Assembly (NCBI RefSeq): GCF_900604385.1
Contig: NZ_LR027382.1
Location: forward strand, 2,009,501 to 2,073,500
DNA length: 64,000 nt
From: Alistipes megaguti
GTDB taxonomy: Bacteria > Bacteroidota > Bacteroidia > Bacteroidales > Rikenellaceae
Reading direction: 5' to 3'
Positions 15,377 to 24,155 of this stretch are shown here, piece after piece (positions within the stretch are counted from its first letter, which is position 1; the number at the start of each line of letters is the position of its first letter). A program made the translations under genes and the position numbers. Under the pieces are notes generated by a model. It made no database searches. It saw only the letters and a list, made by a program, of their open reading frames with translations, and had not been told where the DNA came from.

Positions 15377-16959
15377 GTCTGCCCGAACGATTCGTCGAAC
15401 GCACGCTGCGCGAACTCGGCGTGGAGGAGGGTCGGGCCTTGTGCGAGGCGCTGGAGTCGGAGTCCCCGACCTCGGTGCGTCTCAATGCGTCGAAGTGCCG
15501 GCCGGCGGGAGCTTCACCGGCCGATAACCGACAAGAGACTGCGACGTTGCCGGGTGTCGCGATGCCGACGGATGCCGATGGCCTGCCGGATGCCGGAGGC
15601 CGGTCAGATGCCGATAAACGGCCGGAAGCCGCGGAGCTGCCGGCCGCAGCTGCACCCGCAGCCCCATGTCTCCCGACTGACTCCGCCGATGCCGATGCTG
15701 TTGCCCGGCTGTTGCCGGATTTGCCCCATCTGCCGCTGTTGAGACGGGTTCCGTGGTGCGCTGACGGCTGGTATCTGCGTGAACGCCCCTCGTTCACGTT
15801 CGACCCCGATTTCCACGCCGGGGCCTATTACGTGCAGGAGGCCTCGTCGCAATTCGTCGGCCACCTGTTGCGCGGCCGGCTCCCCGCGGGGGCCCGTGTG
15901 CTGGATCTCTGTGCGGCGCCGGGAGGCAAGACAACCCTCTATGCCTCGCTGGTCGGACGTGAGGGGCTGGTCGTGGCCAACGAGATCGACCGACGGCGGG
16001 CTTCGGTGCTGGCCGACAACGTGCGCAAGTGGGGAACGGGCAACGTGGCCGTGACGTGCTGCGACGCCGCCTCGCTGGGACGCTTCGAGGCGTGGTTCGA
16101 TGCCGTGACGGTCGACGCCCCCTGTTCGGGCGAAGGGATGTTCCGCAAGGACCCGGTTGCCCGCGAGGAATGGAGCGAGGCGAACGTGCGTCTCTGTGCC
16201 GCGCGTCAGGACGAGATTCTGCGCGAGGCGTGGCGGGCCCTGAAGCCCGGCGGCGTGCTGCTCTACAGCACCTGCACCTTCAACCGCGAGGAGGACGAGG
16301 GGTCGCTTGAACGGATGCTCGCATGGGCCGAAACGGAGGTGGAGGAGACCGGACCGGTCGAGGTCGACCCGGCGTGGGGGATCTGCTGCGGCAGGGTAGG
16401 GGCCTTCCGTACCTTCCGCTTCTATCCCCATCGGACTTGCGGCGAGGGGTTCTTTGCCGCCGTGGCCCGCAAGTCGGCCGAAGCCGATGCACGGACGCGC
16501 ACTCCGAAATCGCGCCGTTCGGTGCTGACGCCCGTCGACCGCAAATGCGCGGCGGAGCTGTGGCGCTGGTTGACGGAACCCGAAGCGATGCGTTTCGGGA
16601 TGGCGGGCGACACCTGCTACGCCTGGTATGCCGGACAGGCCGAGGCGGTGCGGACGCTCTCCGAAGTGCTGCCGGTGATCGGCTCGGGGGTGGCCCTCGG
16701 GCAGATCTTCAAGGGGGTGCTGAAACCCGATCCGGCGTTGGCTTTCTTCCCAGGGCTGAACCGCACGGCGGTACCCGTGGCAGAACTGGCGGAGGAGGAG
16801 GCGCTGCGTTACCTGCGGCGTCAGGAGATTGCGGCAGCCGGACTGGCCGAGGGGATGAACCTCATCTGTGTGCGGGACCGCGGACTGGGCTTTGCCAAAC
16901 GGATCGGATCGCGGGTCAACAACCTCTATCCGAACTCATTGCGAATCATGAAACAATAG
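15373..16959 (+). CDS. RsmF/NSUN-type rRNA (cytosine-C5) methyltransferase with an internal low-complexity insert
   Basis: 528 aa. The SAM-binding domain carries VLDLCAAPGGKTTLYASL (motif I), a DAPCSGEGMFRKDP motif and LLYSTCTFNREEDE; the two Cys are those used by m5C methyltransferases. FHAGAYYVQEASSQFV precedes motif I. The C-terminus has the RsmF-like second domain ending in GFAKRIGSRVNNLYPNSLRI. Between SVRLNASKC (about residue 42) and VPWCADGWYL (about 127) is an insert of some 80 residues rich in Ala, Asp, Pro and Gly with repeated DADGLPDAGG-like units; homologues normally join these points with a short linker. The start overlaps the kinase stop. Confidence 0.88.
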   Translation: MSLPERFVERTLRELGVEEGRALCEALESESPTSVRLNASKCRPAGASPADNRQETATLPGVAMPTDADGLPDAGGRSDADKRPEAAELPAAAAPAAPCLPTDSADADAVARLLPDLPHLPLLRRVPWCADGWYLRERPSFTFDPDFHAGAYYVQEASSQFVGHLLRGRLPAGARVLDLCAAPGGKTTLYASLVGREGLVVANEIDRRRASVLADNVRKWGTGNVAVTCCDAASLGRFEAWFDAVTVDAPCSGEGMFRKDPVAREEWSEANVRLCAARQDEILREAWRALKPGGVLLYSTCTFNREEDEGSLERMLAWAETEVEETGPVEVDPAWGICCGRVGAFRTFRFYPHRTCGEGFFAAVARKSAEADARTRTPKSRRSVLTPVDRKCAAELWRWLTEPEAMRFGMAGDTCYAWYAGQAEAVRTLSEVLPVIGSGVALGQIFKGVLKPDPALAFFPGLNRTAVPVAELAEEEALRYLRRQEIAAAGLAEGMNLICVRDRGLGFAKRIGSRVNNLYPNSLRIMKQ

Positions 16960-16961
16960 AT

Positions 16962-17804
16962 ATGGCCGAAAAGATTTTTTATACGATGGGCGAAGTGGCC
17001 GAGATGTTCGACGTCAACACGTCGCTCATCCGCCACTGGGAGTCGCAGTTTCCGATTCTCCGCCCGAAGCGCAACAAGAGGGGCAACCGCCTCTTCACGC
17101 CGCAGGATGTCGAGCATCTGAAGATGATCTACCACCTGGTCAAGGAGTGCGGCATGACACTCGACGGGGCCCGGAAGGTGCTTCGCAAGGAGGGGGCAAC
17201 CACGGCGGTCGAACGGGATACGCAGCTCATGGAGCATCTGCAACGGATTCGTTCGCTGCTGGTTGAGGTCCGCGAGGATCTGAAGGCCGACAACGGACAG
17301 GTTGTCGATGAAGAGGAGGAATCTTCCGTTGCGGCTCCGGAGGAGGAGATGCCCCGCAAGGAGCCGCGACGCCGGGGAGTGTCTGCGGATCGGTTCCGCA
17401 AACCGAAGATGGTGGATGTAGAGCCAGCCGCCGAACCCGAGGCCGCCGAACCCGAGGCCGATTCTGCCGCCGGAGGTGGTGTCGAGCCCACTTCCGGGCC
17501 TGCAGCCGACCCCGTGGTTGCCGAGCCTGCCGCTGAACCTGCCGAGTCCGCTGCCGACCCCGTGGTCGCCGAGCCCGTTGCTGAGTCCGCCTCCGAGCCC
17601 GTGGTTGCCGAGCCTGCTGCTGAACCTTCCGAGTCCGCTGCCGAACCCGTGGTCGCCGAGCCCGTTGCTGAATTCGTTGCCGAACCCGCTTCCGAACCCG
17701 TCCCCGGACAACCGACCCGACGTACGGCCCGGAAACCTCGCCGCAAAAAGGAGGAAACCGAAAACAAAGAGCTCTTTGCCTTCTACGAGCAGTCACTTTT
17801 CTGA
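16962..17804 (+). CDS. MerR-family transcriptional regulator with a repetitive C-terminal tail
   Basis: 280 aa. Residues 5-75 form a MerR winged helix: FYTMGEVAEMFDVNTSLIRHWES, then LRPKRNKRGNRLFTPQDVEHL, then YHLVKECGMTLDGARKVLR. A short coiled segment follows. Residues about 150-255 are an Ala/Pro/Glu/Val tail built of PVVAEPxAE units, ending in a basic patch (RRTARKPRRKKEE). Bacteroidetes genomes commonly carry one such MerR protein; the target is unknown, and no effector Cys are present. It begins two bases after the methyltransferase stop. Confidence 0.9.
   Translation: MAEKIFYTMGEVAEMFDVNTSLIRHWESQFPILRPKRNKRGNRLFTPQDVEHLKMIYHLVKECGMTLDGARKVLRKEGATTAVERDTQLMEHLQRIRSLLVEVREDLKADNGQVVDEEEESSVAAPEEEMPRKEPRRRGVSADRFRKPKMVDVEPAAEPEAAEPEADSAAGGGVEPTSGPAADPVVAEPAAEPAESAADPVVAEPVAESASEPVVAEPAAEPSESAAEPVVAEPVAEFVAEPASEPVPGQPTRRTARKPRRKKEETENKELFAFYEQSLF
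17503..17700 (+). repeat. Coding tandem repeat in the MerR tail
   Basis: Degenerate units encoding PVVAEPAAEPAES, PVVAEPVAES, PVVAEPAAEPSES and PVVAEPVAEF recur, with strong DNA identity (CCCGTGGTYGCCGAGCC at each unit head). Such in-frame repeats can vary in copy number without breaking the frame. Confidence 0.8.
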
Positions 17805-17897
17805 ACGGTTCGAGGCCACCGGTCAGAGGCCGTCGGTCAGCGCCGTGTCCTGCTTTACGATCACCCGGAATCGAAAACCTGAAACCTGAAAATACCT

Positions 17898-18689
17898 ATG
17901 AATGCCATGAAAATAAAAGAGATAACCGATGTCATCGAACGCTTTGCTCCGCTTGGCTGGCAGGAATCCTATGACAATGCAGGACTTGTGGTCGGCCGCA
18001 GTGACGACGAGGTACGTCGGGCGCTGCTGGCTGTCGATGTCACCGAGGAGGTGCTGGACGAGGCCGAAGAGACGGGGTGCGATCTGATCATCACGCACCA
18101 TCCGATCATCTTCCACGCTCTGAAACGCTTCAATTCGGCGGATCCCGTGCAGCGCTGTGTCGAGCGAGCCATCCGCAGCCGCATTGCCCTCTACGCCTGT
18201 CACACGAATCTCGACAGTGCGCCCGGCGGCATGAGCTGGCGTCTGGCCGGGATCCTCGGTATCGGGAATCTGCGACTGTTGCAGCCCTCGTCGGTCGAAG
18301 GGGTCGGATTCGGCGTTGTCGGCGAACTGCCCGAAGCCGTGGAGCCCCTCGCTTATCTGGGCACGGTGCGCGAACGGCTCGGCTGCGGTGCCATCCGATA
18401 CAGCGATATCGCCATCCCGGCGGTGCGTCGTGTGGCCCTCTGCACGGGTGCCGGAGCCTCGCTCATCGGCGATGCCCTGCAGGCCGGGGCCGATCTCTAC
18501 ATCACGGCGGATCTCAAGTATAACGACTTTATGACCCCCGACAAGCGCCTCATGGTGGCGGATGTCGGTCATTTTGAGAGCGAATATTGTGCAATTCAGT
18601 TATTATTTGAGGTTTTGTCGAAAAATTTATGTACCTTTGCGGTTCGCAAGAGTGAACGCTCGCGCAATCCGGTGAATTATCTCGTGTAA
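17898..18689 (+). CDS. Nif3-like dinuclear metal-centre protein
   Basis: 263 aa, the short form of the NIF3/YbgI family without the PII-like insert. Metal ligands are visible in DLIITHHPIIF (residues about 60-70), ACHTNLDSAPGG, and the C-terminal ADVGHFESE. The family has been linked to GTP cyclohydrolase-like and hydrolase activities, but the physiological role is unsettled. A second in-frame ATG at 17907 (MKIKEITD) may be the true start. It is paired with a zinc-ribbon protein immediately downstream, a common association. Confidence 0.9.
   Translation: MNAMKIKEITDVIERFAPLGWQESYDNAGLVVGRSDDEVRRALLAVDVTEEVLDEAEETGCDLIITHHPIIFHALKRFNSADPVQRCVERAIRSRIALYACHTNLDSAPGGMSWRLAGILGIGNLRLLQPSSVEGVGFGVVGELPEAVEPLAYLGTVRERLGCGAIRYSDIAIPAVRRVALCTGAGASLIGDALQAGADLYITADLKYNDFMTPDKRLMVADVGHFESEYCAIQLLFEVLSKNLCTFAVRKSERSRNPVNYLV
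18630..18637 (+). promoter_or_regulatory. -7 box inside the nif3 3' end
   Basis: TACCTTTG within the last codons of the Nif3 gene, 75 bp before the zinc-ribbon gene start. TTTG at 18604-18607 lies 22 bp upstream. The downstream gene may be transcribed independently. Confidence 0.6.
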
Positions 18690-18712
18690 GTCTAAACTAT
18701 ACAGTACATTAT

Positions 18713-19474
18713 ATGGCAACGCAAAAGAAAACCGCCGACGTTGATTATTCGATGCAGGAGAAGATCCTCGCACTCTACGAGCTGCAGAAGATCGACAGCA
18801 AGATCGACCAGATCAACAAGGTGAAAGGTGAACTGCCTCTCGAGGTCCAGGATCTCGAGGATGAAATGGCCGGAATGAAGACCCGCATCGACCACATCAA
18901 CGGGGAGATCGAGGAGCTCAATGCCCTGACCAAGCAGCGCAAACGCGAGGTGGATCAGGCCAAAATCATGATCGGCAACTACAAGGAGCAGCAGAACAAC
19001 GTGCGTAACAACCGTGAGTTCGATGCCATCTCCAAGGAGATCGAATATCAGGAACTCGAGATCGAACTGGCCGAGAAGCGCCTCAAGGAGTATGCGGCCG
19101 GCATCAAGGCCAAGAAACTCCAGCTCGAAGAGGCCGAAAACCTCTCCAAGGACCGCTCGGCCGACCTGGCGGCCAAAAAGGCCGAACTCGACGGCATCGA
19201 GGCCGAAACCGGCCCGCAGGTAGCCGAGTACGAGGCTCAGCGCGAGCAGGTCAAGGCCAAGATCGACGAACGTCTGCTGGCCGCCTACGATCGCATTCGT
19301 CGCAATGTCCGCAACGGTTTGGCCGTCGTGACGGTCAAGCGTGATGCCTGCGGCGGCTGCTTCAACCGCATTCCGCCCCAGCGTCAGGTGGAGATTCGTC
19401 AGGGCAAGAAGATTATCGTCTGCGAGTATTGCGGCCGCATTCTCGTAGCCGATCCCGAGGCCGCCCAGGAATAA
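18713..19474 (+). CDS. Coiled-coil protein with C-terminal C4 zinc ribbon
   Basis: 253 aa. Residues about 15-185 form a long helical hairpin or coiled coil (heptad-rich, YELQKIDSKIDQINKVKGELP at the start). The C-terminus carries a zinc ribbon: CGGCFNRIPPQRQ ... IIVCEYCGRIL, four Cys in two CxxC pairs. It belongs to the zf-RING_7/CT398-like family, thought to bind nucleic acid or act as a chaperone; the function is not established. It often neighbours nif3, as here. Confidence 0.9.
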   Translation: MATQKKTADVDYSMQEKILALYELQKIDSKIDQINKVKGELPLEVQDLEDEMAGMKTRIDHINGEIEELNALTKQRKREVDQAKIMIGNYKEQQNNVRNNREFDAISKEIEYQELEIELAEKRLKEYAAGIKAKKLQLEEAENLSKDRSADLAAKKAELDGIEAETGPQVAEYEAQREQVKAKIDERLLAAYDRIRRNVRNGLAVVTVKRDACGGCFNRIPPQRQVEIRQGKKIIVCEYCGRILVADPEAAQE

Positions 19475-19478
19475 GTGG

Positions 19479-19536
19479 GGGCCGGGGGCCCGGGGGAGCA
19501 GGCAGGGGGCCGGGGCGGGGGGCCGGGGCAGGGGCT
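19479..19536 (+). repeat. G-rich repeat immediately 3' of the zinc-ribbon gene
   Basis: Runs of four to six G separated by C or A. GGGGGCCGGGGC occurs at 19505-19516 and again at 19518-19529, a 13-bp period. It begins four bases after the stop codon and is G-rich in the mRNA sense, with enough G runs for a quadruplex. Confidence 0.8.
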
Positions 19537-19594
19537 GTCATCCGAAGGTCCCACCTTTGAAAAGCCTTCTCCCTCGAAAGTATCGAATCATGGA

Positions 19595-19628
19595 ACGGGA
19601 TTCCGCACAGGCGGAGTCCCGTTTTCGT
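19595..19628 (+). terminator. Terminator before nadE
   Basis: AACGGGA-t-TCCGC pairs with GCGGA-g-TCCCGTT (19595-19624), followed by TTC. It closes the 14.7-19.5 kb plus-strand run. Confidence 0.8.
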
Positions 19629-19714
19629 ATGCCTCTATTTTTTAAAGTTTTTTCGGAACTGCGGATGTTAATTTATTAACACGGAAAAGTTTTCCTACTT
19701 TTCCAAATAATCCT

Positions 19715-19722
19715 TAAATTTG
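19715..19722 (+). promoter_or_regulatory. nadE -7 box
   Basis: TAAATTTG, a full match to TAnnTTTG, 34 bp before the nadE ATG. The -33 position has only TTTC (19691-19694). Confidence 0.6.
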
Positions 19723-19756
19723 CCGCGATTGGATCTTTCCGACTTAAATTACTGCC

Positions 19757-21343
19757 ATGAAAATAGCCATAGCCCAGTTGAACTACACGATCGGTGACAT
19801 CGACGGCAATACTTCGAAAATCATCGATTCCATTAACAAAGCAAAGGCCCGGCATGCCGATCTGGTCATTTTCGCCGAGCAGGCCGTGAGCGGGACTCCG
19901 GCGTTCGACCTCCTCCGCAAAACGACGTTCCTCGAACTGTGTGAAGATGCCCTGGTGGAGATCGCCTCCTGCTGCGACGGTATCGCCGCCATCGTCGGCC
20001 TCCCGATTCTTACCGACAAGGGAACCGTCAGTGCCGCAGCCCTCATCCAGGATCGCAAGGTCCTTCGCTATGTCGGCAAAAAATACATCTCCGCACGCCG
20101 TGAAATGGGTTTCCTGGTCCCCTCCAAAGGATACGAATACGCCACCATCAAGGGGCACAAGTGCGCCATCATCGTCGGCGATGACCTCAGTCGCGAACAC
20201 GACTTCGACAAGTCCGTCGAGACCATCATCTCCATCAACGCCCGCCGTTACGGCAAGGGTACGATGATCTACCGCTACGAAATGATGCACAACCTGGCCT
20301 TCGTCGAGGGCAAGAACCTCGTGATGGTCAATCAGGTCGGCGGTTCGACCGAGATCGTCTACGACGGCACGTCCGGCGCCCTGAACAAACACGGCGTCCC
20401 GGTGCTGATGATGAAGAACTTCGAGGAGGATTTCCAGATCTTCGACACGGAGGTCGCCGAAACCATGCCCCCCGTCGTCATCCCCTCGACCTACAACGAC
20501 CGCAACCGGCTTGTCTATGAGGCAGCCCGTTGCGGTCTGCGCGATTTCTTCCGCAAGAACAACTACGAAAAGGCCGCCATCGGCCTCTCGGGCGGTATCG
20601 ACTCGGCCGTAGTGGCCTGTCTGGCCGTCGACGCGCTGGGCGCGAAGAATGTCCGGGCGCTGCTCATGCCCTCGCAGTTCTCGTCGAACGCCTCGGTCGA
20701 GGATGCCAAGACACTGGCCCGGAACCTCGGCATCGAATACAACGTCATCCCCATCTCGGAGATCTACACCAGCGTGGTCAATACGCTGAAACCCGCCATC
20801 GGCGTCACGGAGTTCGACTCCACGGAGGAGAACATCCAGACCCGTATCCGCACGGTGCTGCTTATGGCCCTGCAGAACAAGACGGGATACGTACTGCTCA
20901 ACTCCTCGAACAAGAGCGAAAATGCCCTGGGCCTCTGCACCCTCTACGGCGATACGGCCGGTGCGTTCAGCCCCACGGGCGACCTCTACAAGAGCGAAAT
21001 GTACGACGTGGCCCGCTATATCAACCGCCGCTTCGGCGATGTGATTCCCGACTCGATTCTCAACAAGGAGCCTTCGTCGGAACTCCACCCCGGTCAGAAG
21101 GACAGCGATATCCTTCCGCCCTACGAGGTGGTCGACGCCATTCTGTTCCGCATGATCGAGGAGGGGCAGCACCGCGAGGAGATCGTCAACGCCGGTTTCG
21201 ACTCCGCCGTGGTCGAGAAGATCCACTCGATGATCATGCACAACGAAAAGAAACGTTTCCAGTTCCCGCCCGTGCTGCGTTTGTCCTCCTGCTCGTTCGG
21301 GCACGAGCGCCTCATGCCACTGACGAACAAATACGGAGACTGA
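19757..21343 (+). CDS. nadE: NAD+ synthase with degenerate glutaminase domain
   Basis: 528 aa, a two-domain NadE: an N-terminal nitrilase-like glutaminase domain (1 to about 250) and a C-terminal ATP-pyrophosphatase synthetase with LSGGIDSAVVACL. It amidates nicotinate adenine dinucleotide. In the glutaminase domain the Glu (E41, VIFAEQ) and a Lys (K108/K109) of the E-K-C triad are present. The catalytic Cys of the usual ICEDxW motif is replaced: the segment reads AIIVGDDLSRE with Gly at 141. FDExR and NASPF motifs are also altered. I infer ammonia dependence. It precedes rseC by 3 bp and so probably heads the Rnf transcript. Confidence 0.93.
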   Translation: MKIAIAQLNYTIGDIDGNTSKIIDSINKAKARHADLVIFAEQAVSGTPAFDLLRKTTFLELCEDALVEIASCCDGIAAIVGLPILTDKGTVSAAALIQDRKVLRYVGKKYISARREMGFLVPSKGYEYATIKGHKCAIIVGDDLSREHDFDKSVETIISINARRYGKGTMIYRYEMMHNLAFVEGKNLVMVNQVGGSTEIVYDGTSGALNKHGVPVLMMKNFEEDFQIFDTEVAETMPPVVIPSTYNDRNRLVYEAARCGLRDFFRKNNYEKAAIGLSGGIDSAVVACLAVDALGAKNVRALLMPSQFSSNASVEDAKTLARNLGIEYNVIPISEIYTSVVNTLKPAIGVTEFDSTEENIQTRIRTVLLMALQNKTGYVLLNSSNKSENALGLCTLYGDTAGAFSPTGDLYKSEMYDVARYINRRFGDVIPDSILNKEPSSELHPGQKDSDILPPYEVVDAILFRMIEEGQHREEIVNAGFDSAVVEKIHSMIMHNEKKRFQFPPVLRLSSCSFGHERLMPLTNKYGD

Positions 21344-21346
21344 ACC

Positions 21347-21769
21347 GTGGAGGTTGGAATCATCGAACACGACGGGATCGTCGAACGCGTCGAAAAAAGG
21401 TGCGTTCGCGTGAAGATCACCTCGCAAAGCGCTTGTGGAGCCTGCAAGGCCCGGCAGGCGTGCGGTATGGCCGAGGCGCAGGAGAAGATCATTGTCGTCC
21501 CGACGTCTGACGCGGAGCAGTATCGCCCCGGGGAGGAGGTCCGGGTCGGTGTCCGGAAAAAGGCCGGGCGCATCGCCGTTATGCTGGCATATGGCGGTGC
21601 GCTTGTCGTTTTGCTGGCGGCGCTCGTCGTGACGATCGTCGTCTGCGGAGCCTCCGAGGGCGCAGGGCTGCTGGCCGCACTGGGCAGCGTGGCAATCTAC
21701 TACCTGCTGCTGTGGGTCTTCCGCCGCAGAATCGAACACACAATTCAATTTACAATAACTAAAATCTGA
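21347..21769 (+). CDS. RseC/MucC-like membrane protein of the Rnf operon
   Basis: 140 aa. The N-terminal half has a Cys cluster SACGACKARQACGM (residues about 28-41). Two transmembrane helices follow (about 80-102 and 107-125). It matches RseC/MucC (SoxR-reducing system) proteins, which in Bacteroidetes commonly precede rnfB; a redox-linked accessory role for Rnf is inferred. The start is a GTG at 21347, three bases after the nadE stop, and the stop overlaps the rnfB ATG (TGATG). Confidence 0.85.
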   Translation: MEVGIIEHDGIVERVEKRCVRVKITSQSACGACKARQACGMAEAQEKIIVVPTSDAEQYRPGEEVRVGVRKKAGRIAVMLAYGGALVVLLAALVVTIVVCGASEGAGLLAALGSVAIYYLLLWVFRRRIEHTIQFTITKI

Positions 21770-22746
21770 TGGAAGTATTACTTTACACGATCCTGACACT
21801 GTGCGTGTTGGGTGTGCTCGCCGCCGTGATCCTCTACTTCGTGGCCCAGAAGTTCCGCGTCGAGGAGGATCCCCGGATCGACGAGGTGGAGAAAATGCTG
21901 CCCGGAGCGAACTGCGGCGGTTGTGGTTTCGCCGGATGTCGCGGTATGGCCGATGCCCTGGTCAAGCGCGATGACATCTCCGAACTCTTCTGCCCGGTCG
22001 GCGGCGGCGACTGCATGAAGGCCATTGCCGGCTATCTGGGCAAGGCTGCGGCCGAAAAACAGCCCGAAGTCGCTACTGTCCGTTGCGGCGGTACGTGCGA
22101 AAAGCGCCCCCGCACGAACGAGTACAATGGTGCCCGGTCGTGTGCCGTGGCCGCATCGCTCTATGTCGGCGAGACCGGATGTGCGTTCGGCTGTCTGGGA
22201 TTCGGCGACTGTGTGGCCGCCTGCGTCTTCGACGCCATCCACATGAACCCCCAAACGGGGCTGCCCGAGGTCGATCCCGACAAGTGTACGGCCTGCGGCG
22301 CCTGCGTCAAGGCCTGCCCCAAGATGGTCATCGAACTGCGCAAGAAGTGGCCCAAGAACCGCGCCGTCTATGTGTCGTGTGTCTCGAAGGACAAGGGCGC
22401 CGTCGTGATGAAGGCCTGCAAGGCCGGTTGCATCGGCTGCGGCAAGTGCGAGAAGGTCTGCGCCTTCGGGGCCATCACCGTCACGAACAACCTGGCCTAC
22501 ATCGACCCGCAGAAGTGCAAGCTCTGCCGCAAGTGTGTCAACGAGTGCCCGACGGGTGCCATCAAGCTCGTCGGCATGGATCCGCTGCCCAAGGAGCCCA
22601 AGGCTCCCGCTGCCCCGAAGGCCGCGGCGCCCGCCGAAAAGGCTGCTCCCAAGGCCGCACCGGCTGAAAAGGCCGCTCCGGCTGCCCCGAAAGCGGCTCC
22701 GGCGGAGGCTCCTTCGACCCCGAAAGAGCCCAATCATGAATCGTAA
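21769..22746 (+). CDS. rnfB: Rnf complex ferredoxin-type subunit RnfB
   Basis: 325 aa. One N-terminal transmembrane helix (residues 3-26) is followed by the Fe-S domain NCGGCGFAGCRGMADAL and then several ferredoxin-type clusters: CAFGCLGFGDC, CTACGACVKACP, CIGCGKCEKVC and CKLCRKCVNECP. It accepts electrons from reduced ferredoxin for the Na+/H+-pumping oxidoreductase. The last 45 residues are a repetitive Ala/Pro/Lys tail (AAPKAAPAEKAAP). It is first of rnfBCDGEA. Confidence 0.96.
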   Translation: MEVLLYTILTLCVLGVLAAVILYFVAQKFRVEEDPRIDEVEKMLPGANCGGCGFAGCRGMADALVKRDDISELFCPVGGGDCMKAIAGYLGKAAAEKQPEVATVRCGGTCEKRPRTNEYNGARSCAVAASLYVGETGCAFGCLGFGDCVAACVFDAIHMNPQTGLPEVDPDKCTACGACVKACPKMVIELRKKWPKNRAVYVSCVSKDKGAVVMKACKAGCIGCGKCEKVCAFGAITVTNNLAYIDPQKCKLCRKCVNECPTGAIKLVGMDPLPKEPKAPAAPKAAAPAEKAAPKAAPAEKAAPAAPKAAPAEAPSTPKEPNHES

Positions 22747-22763
22747 ATAACGTTAGCAGAGAT

Positions 22764-24113
22764 ATGAAGACATTTCCAATAGGCGGAGTCCATCCGTCGG
22801 CAAACAAACTGAGCAGCGCCAAGGCCATCGAGGTGCTTCCGCTGCCCGAGGTGGTGACGATTCCCCTCGCGCAGCACATCGGAGCTCCGGCCGTGGCCAA
22901 GGTCGCCAAGGGCGACAAGGTCCTCACGGGGCAGCTCATCGCCGAAGCCGGCAGCTTCATGTCGGCAAACATCCACTCCCCGATCTCGGGTACGGTGACG
23001 GCCGTCGACCTGGTGGCCAACGGTCAGGGCCTGCGCCAGATGATGATCACCATCAAACGCGAGGGCGACGACTGGGCCGAGGGCATTGACCGCTCCGAAA
23101 CGCTCGTCAAGGAGTGCCGCCTCTCCGCGCAGGAGATCATCGACCGCATCAAGCAGGCCGGCATCGTCGGCATGGGCGGCGCCACCTTCCCCACGCATGT
23201 CAAACTCTCGATCCCGGCCGGCAAGAAGGCCGAATGCGTCATCATCAACGGCGTCGAGTGCGAACCCTATCTGACCTCCGACCACCGCGTGATGCTCGAA
23301 CACGGCGAAGAGCTGGTCGTTGGCGTCACGATCCTGATGAAGGCCGTGGGCGTCGAGAAGGCCTACATCGGTATCGAGAACAACAAGCCCGATGCCATCG
23401 CCCATCTGCGCAAGATCGTCGCTGCGTACAAGGGAATCGAGGTCGTGCCGCTGCAGGTGCGTTATCCGCAGGGCGGTGAGAAGCAGTTGATCGCTGCCGT
23501 GACGGGCCGTCAGGTGCCGCCCCCGCCCGCACTGCCGATCGACGTCGGCGCCGTGGTCTGCAACGCCTCGACCACCTATGCCGTCTACCAGGCCGTGCAG
23601 AAGGGCATGCCGCTCATTCAGCGCGTGGTGACGATCACCGGCAAGAGCCTCAGGGAGCCCAAGAACCTGCTGACGCGCATGGGTACCCCCGTTTCGACGC
23701 TGATCGCCGCCGCCGGCGGTCTGCCCGAAAATACGGGCAAGGTGATCAACGGCGGTCCGATGATGGGTCGCGCGATGGTCAACCTCGATTCGCCCGTCAC
23801 GAAGGGCTGCTCGGGCATCACCGTGATGGCGGAACACGACGCCCGCCGCCGGGTGGCCACGCAGTGCATCAAGTGCGCCAAGTGCGTCGCCGCCTGCCCG
23901 ATGGGTCTGGAGCCCTACTACCTCTCGAAGATGACCCAGAAGAAGAACTGGGACGAGATCGAGGCCCGCATGATCACCTCGTGCATCGAGTGCGGCTGCT
24001 GCCAGTCGACCTGCCCGGCCTATCTGCCGCTGCTGGACTGGATCCGTCTGGGCAAACAGACCACCATGGGGCGTATCCGCGCCCGTGCGGCCGCCGCTGC
24101 CCCCAAAAAATAA
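22764..24113 (+). CDS. rnfC: Rnf complex subunit RnfC
   Basis: 449 aa peripheral subunit carrying NADH/FMN and two [4Fe-4S] clusters. The N-terminus has HIGAPA and the lipoyl-like GDKVLTGQLIAEAGSFMSANIHSPISGTV. Then come the FMN/NADH-binding GIVGMGGATFPTHVKLS and NGVECEPYLTSDHRVM segments. The clusters are CIKCAKCVAACPMGLEP and CIECGCCQSTCPAYLPL near the C-terminus. It lacks the long Ala/Lys tail known from E. coli RsxC. Confidence 0.96.
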   Translation: MKTFPIGGVHPSANKLSSAKAIEVLPLPEVVTIPLAQHIGAPAVAKVAKGDKVLTGQLIAEAGSFMSANIHSPISGTVTAVDLVANGQGLRQMMITIKREGDDWAEGIDRSETLVKECRLSAQEIIDRIKQAGIVGMGGATFPTHVKLSIPAGKKAECVIINGVECEPYLTSDHRVMLEHGEELVVGVTILMKAVGVEKAYIGIENNKPDAIAHLRKIVAAYKGIEVVPLQVRYPQGGEKQLIAAVTGRQVPPPPALPIDVGAVVCNASTTYAVYQAVQKGMPLIQRVVTITGKSLREPKNLLTRMGTPVSTLIAAAGGLPENTGKVINGGPMMGRAMVNLDSPVTKGCSGITVMAEHDARRRVATQCIKCAKCVAACPMGLEPYYLSKMTQKKNWDEIEARMITSCIECGCCQSTCPAYLPLLDWIRLGKQTTMGRIRARAAAAAPKK

Positions 24114-24155
24114 CGCGGTCCGTCAATCCGAAAATTAAAACTTACGATAACACTT

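Noticed and set aside
17503..17700. Possible CRISPR-like or direct-repeat array
   Set aside because: The repeats are contiguous, in frame and encode the MerR tail; there are no unique spacers.
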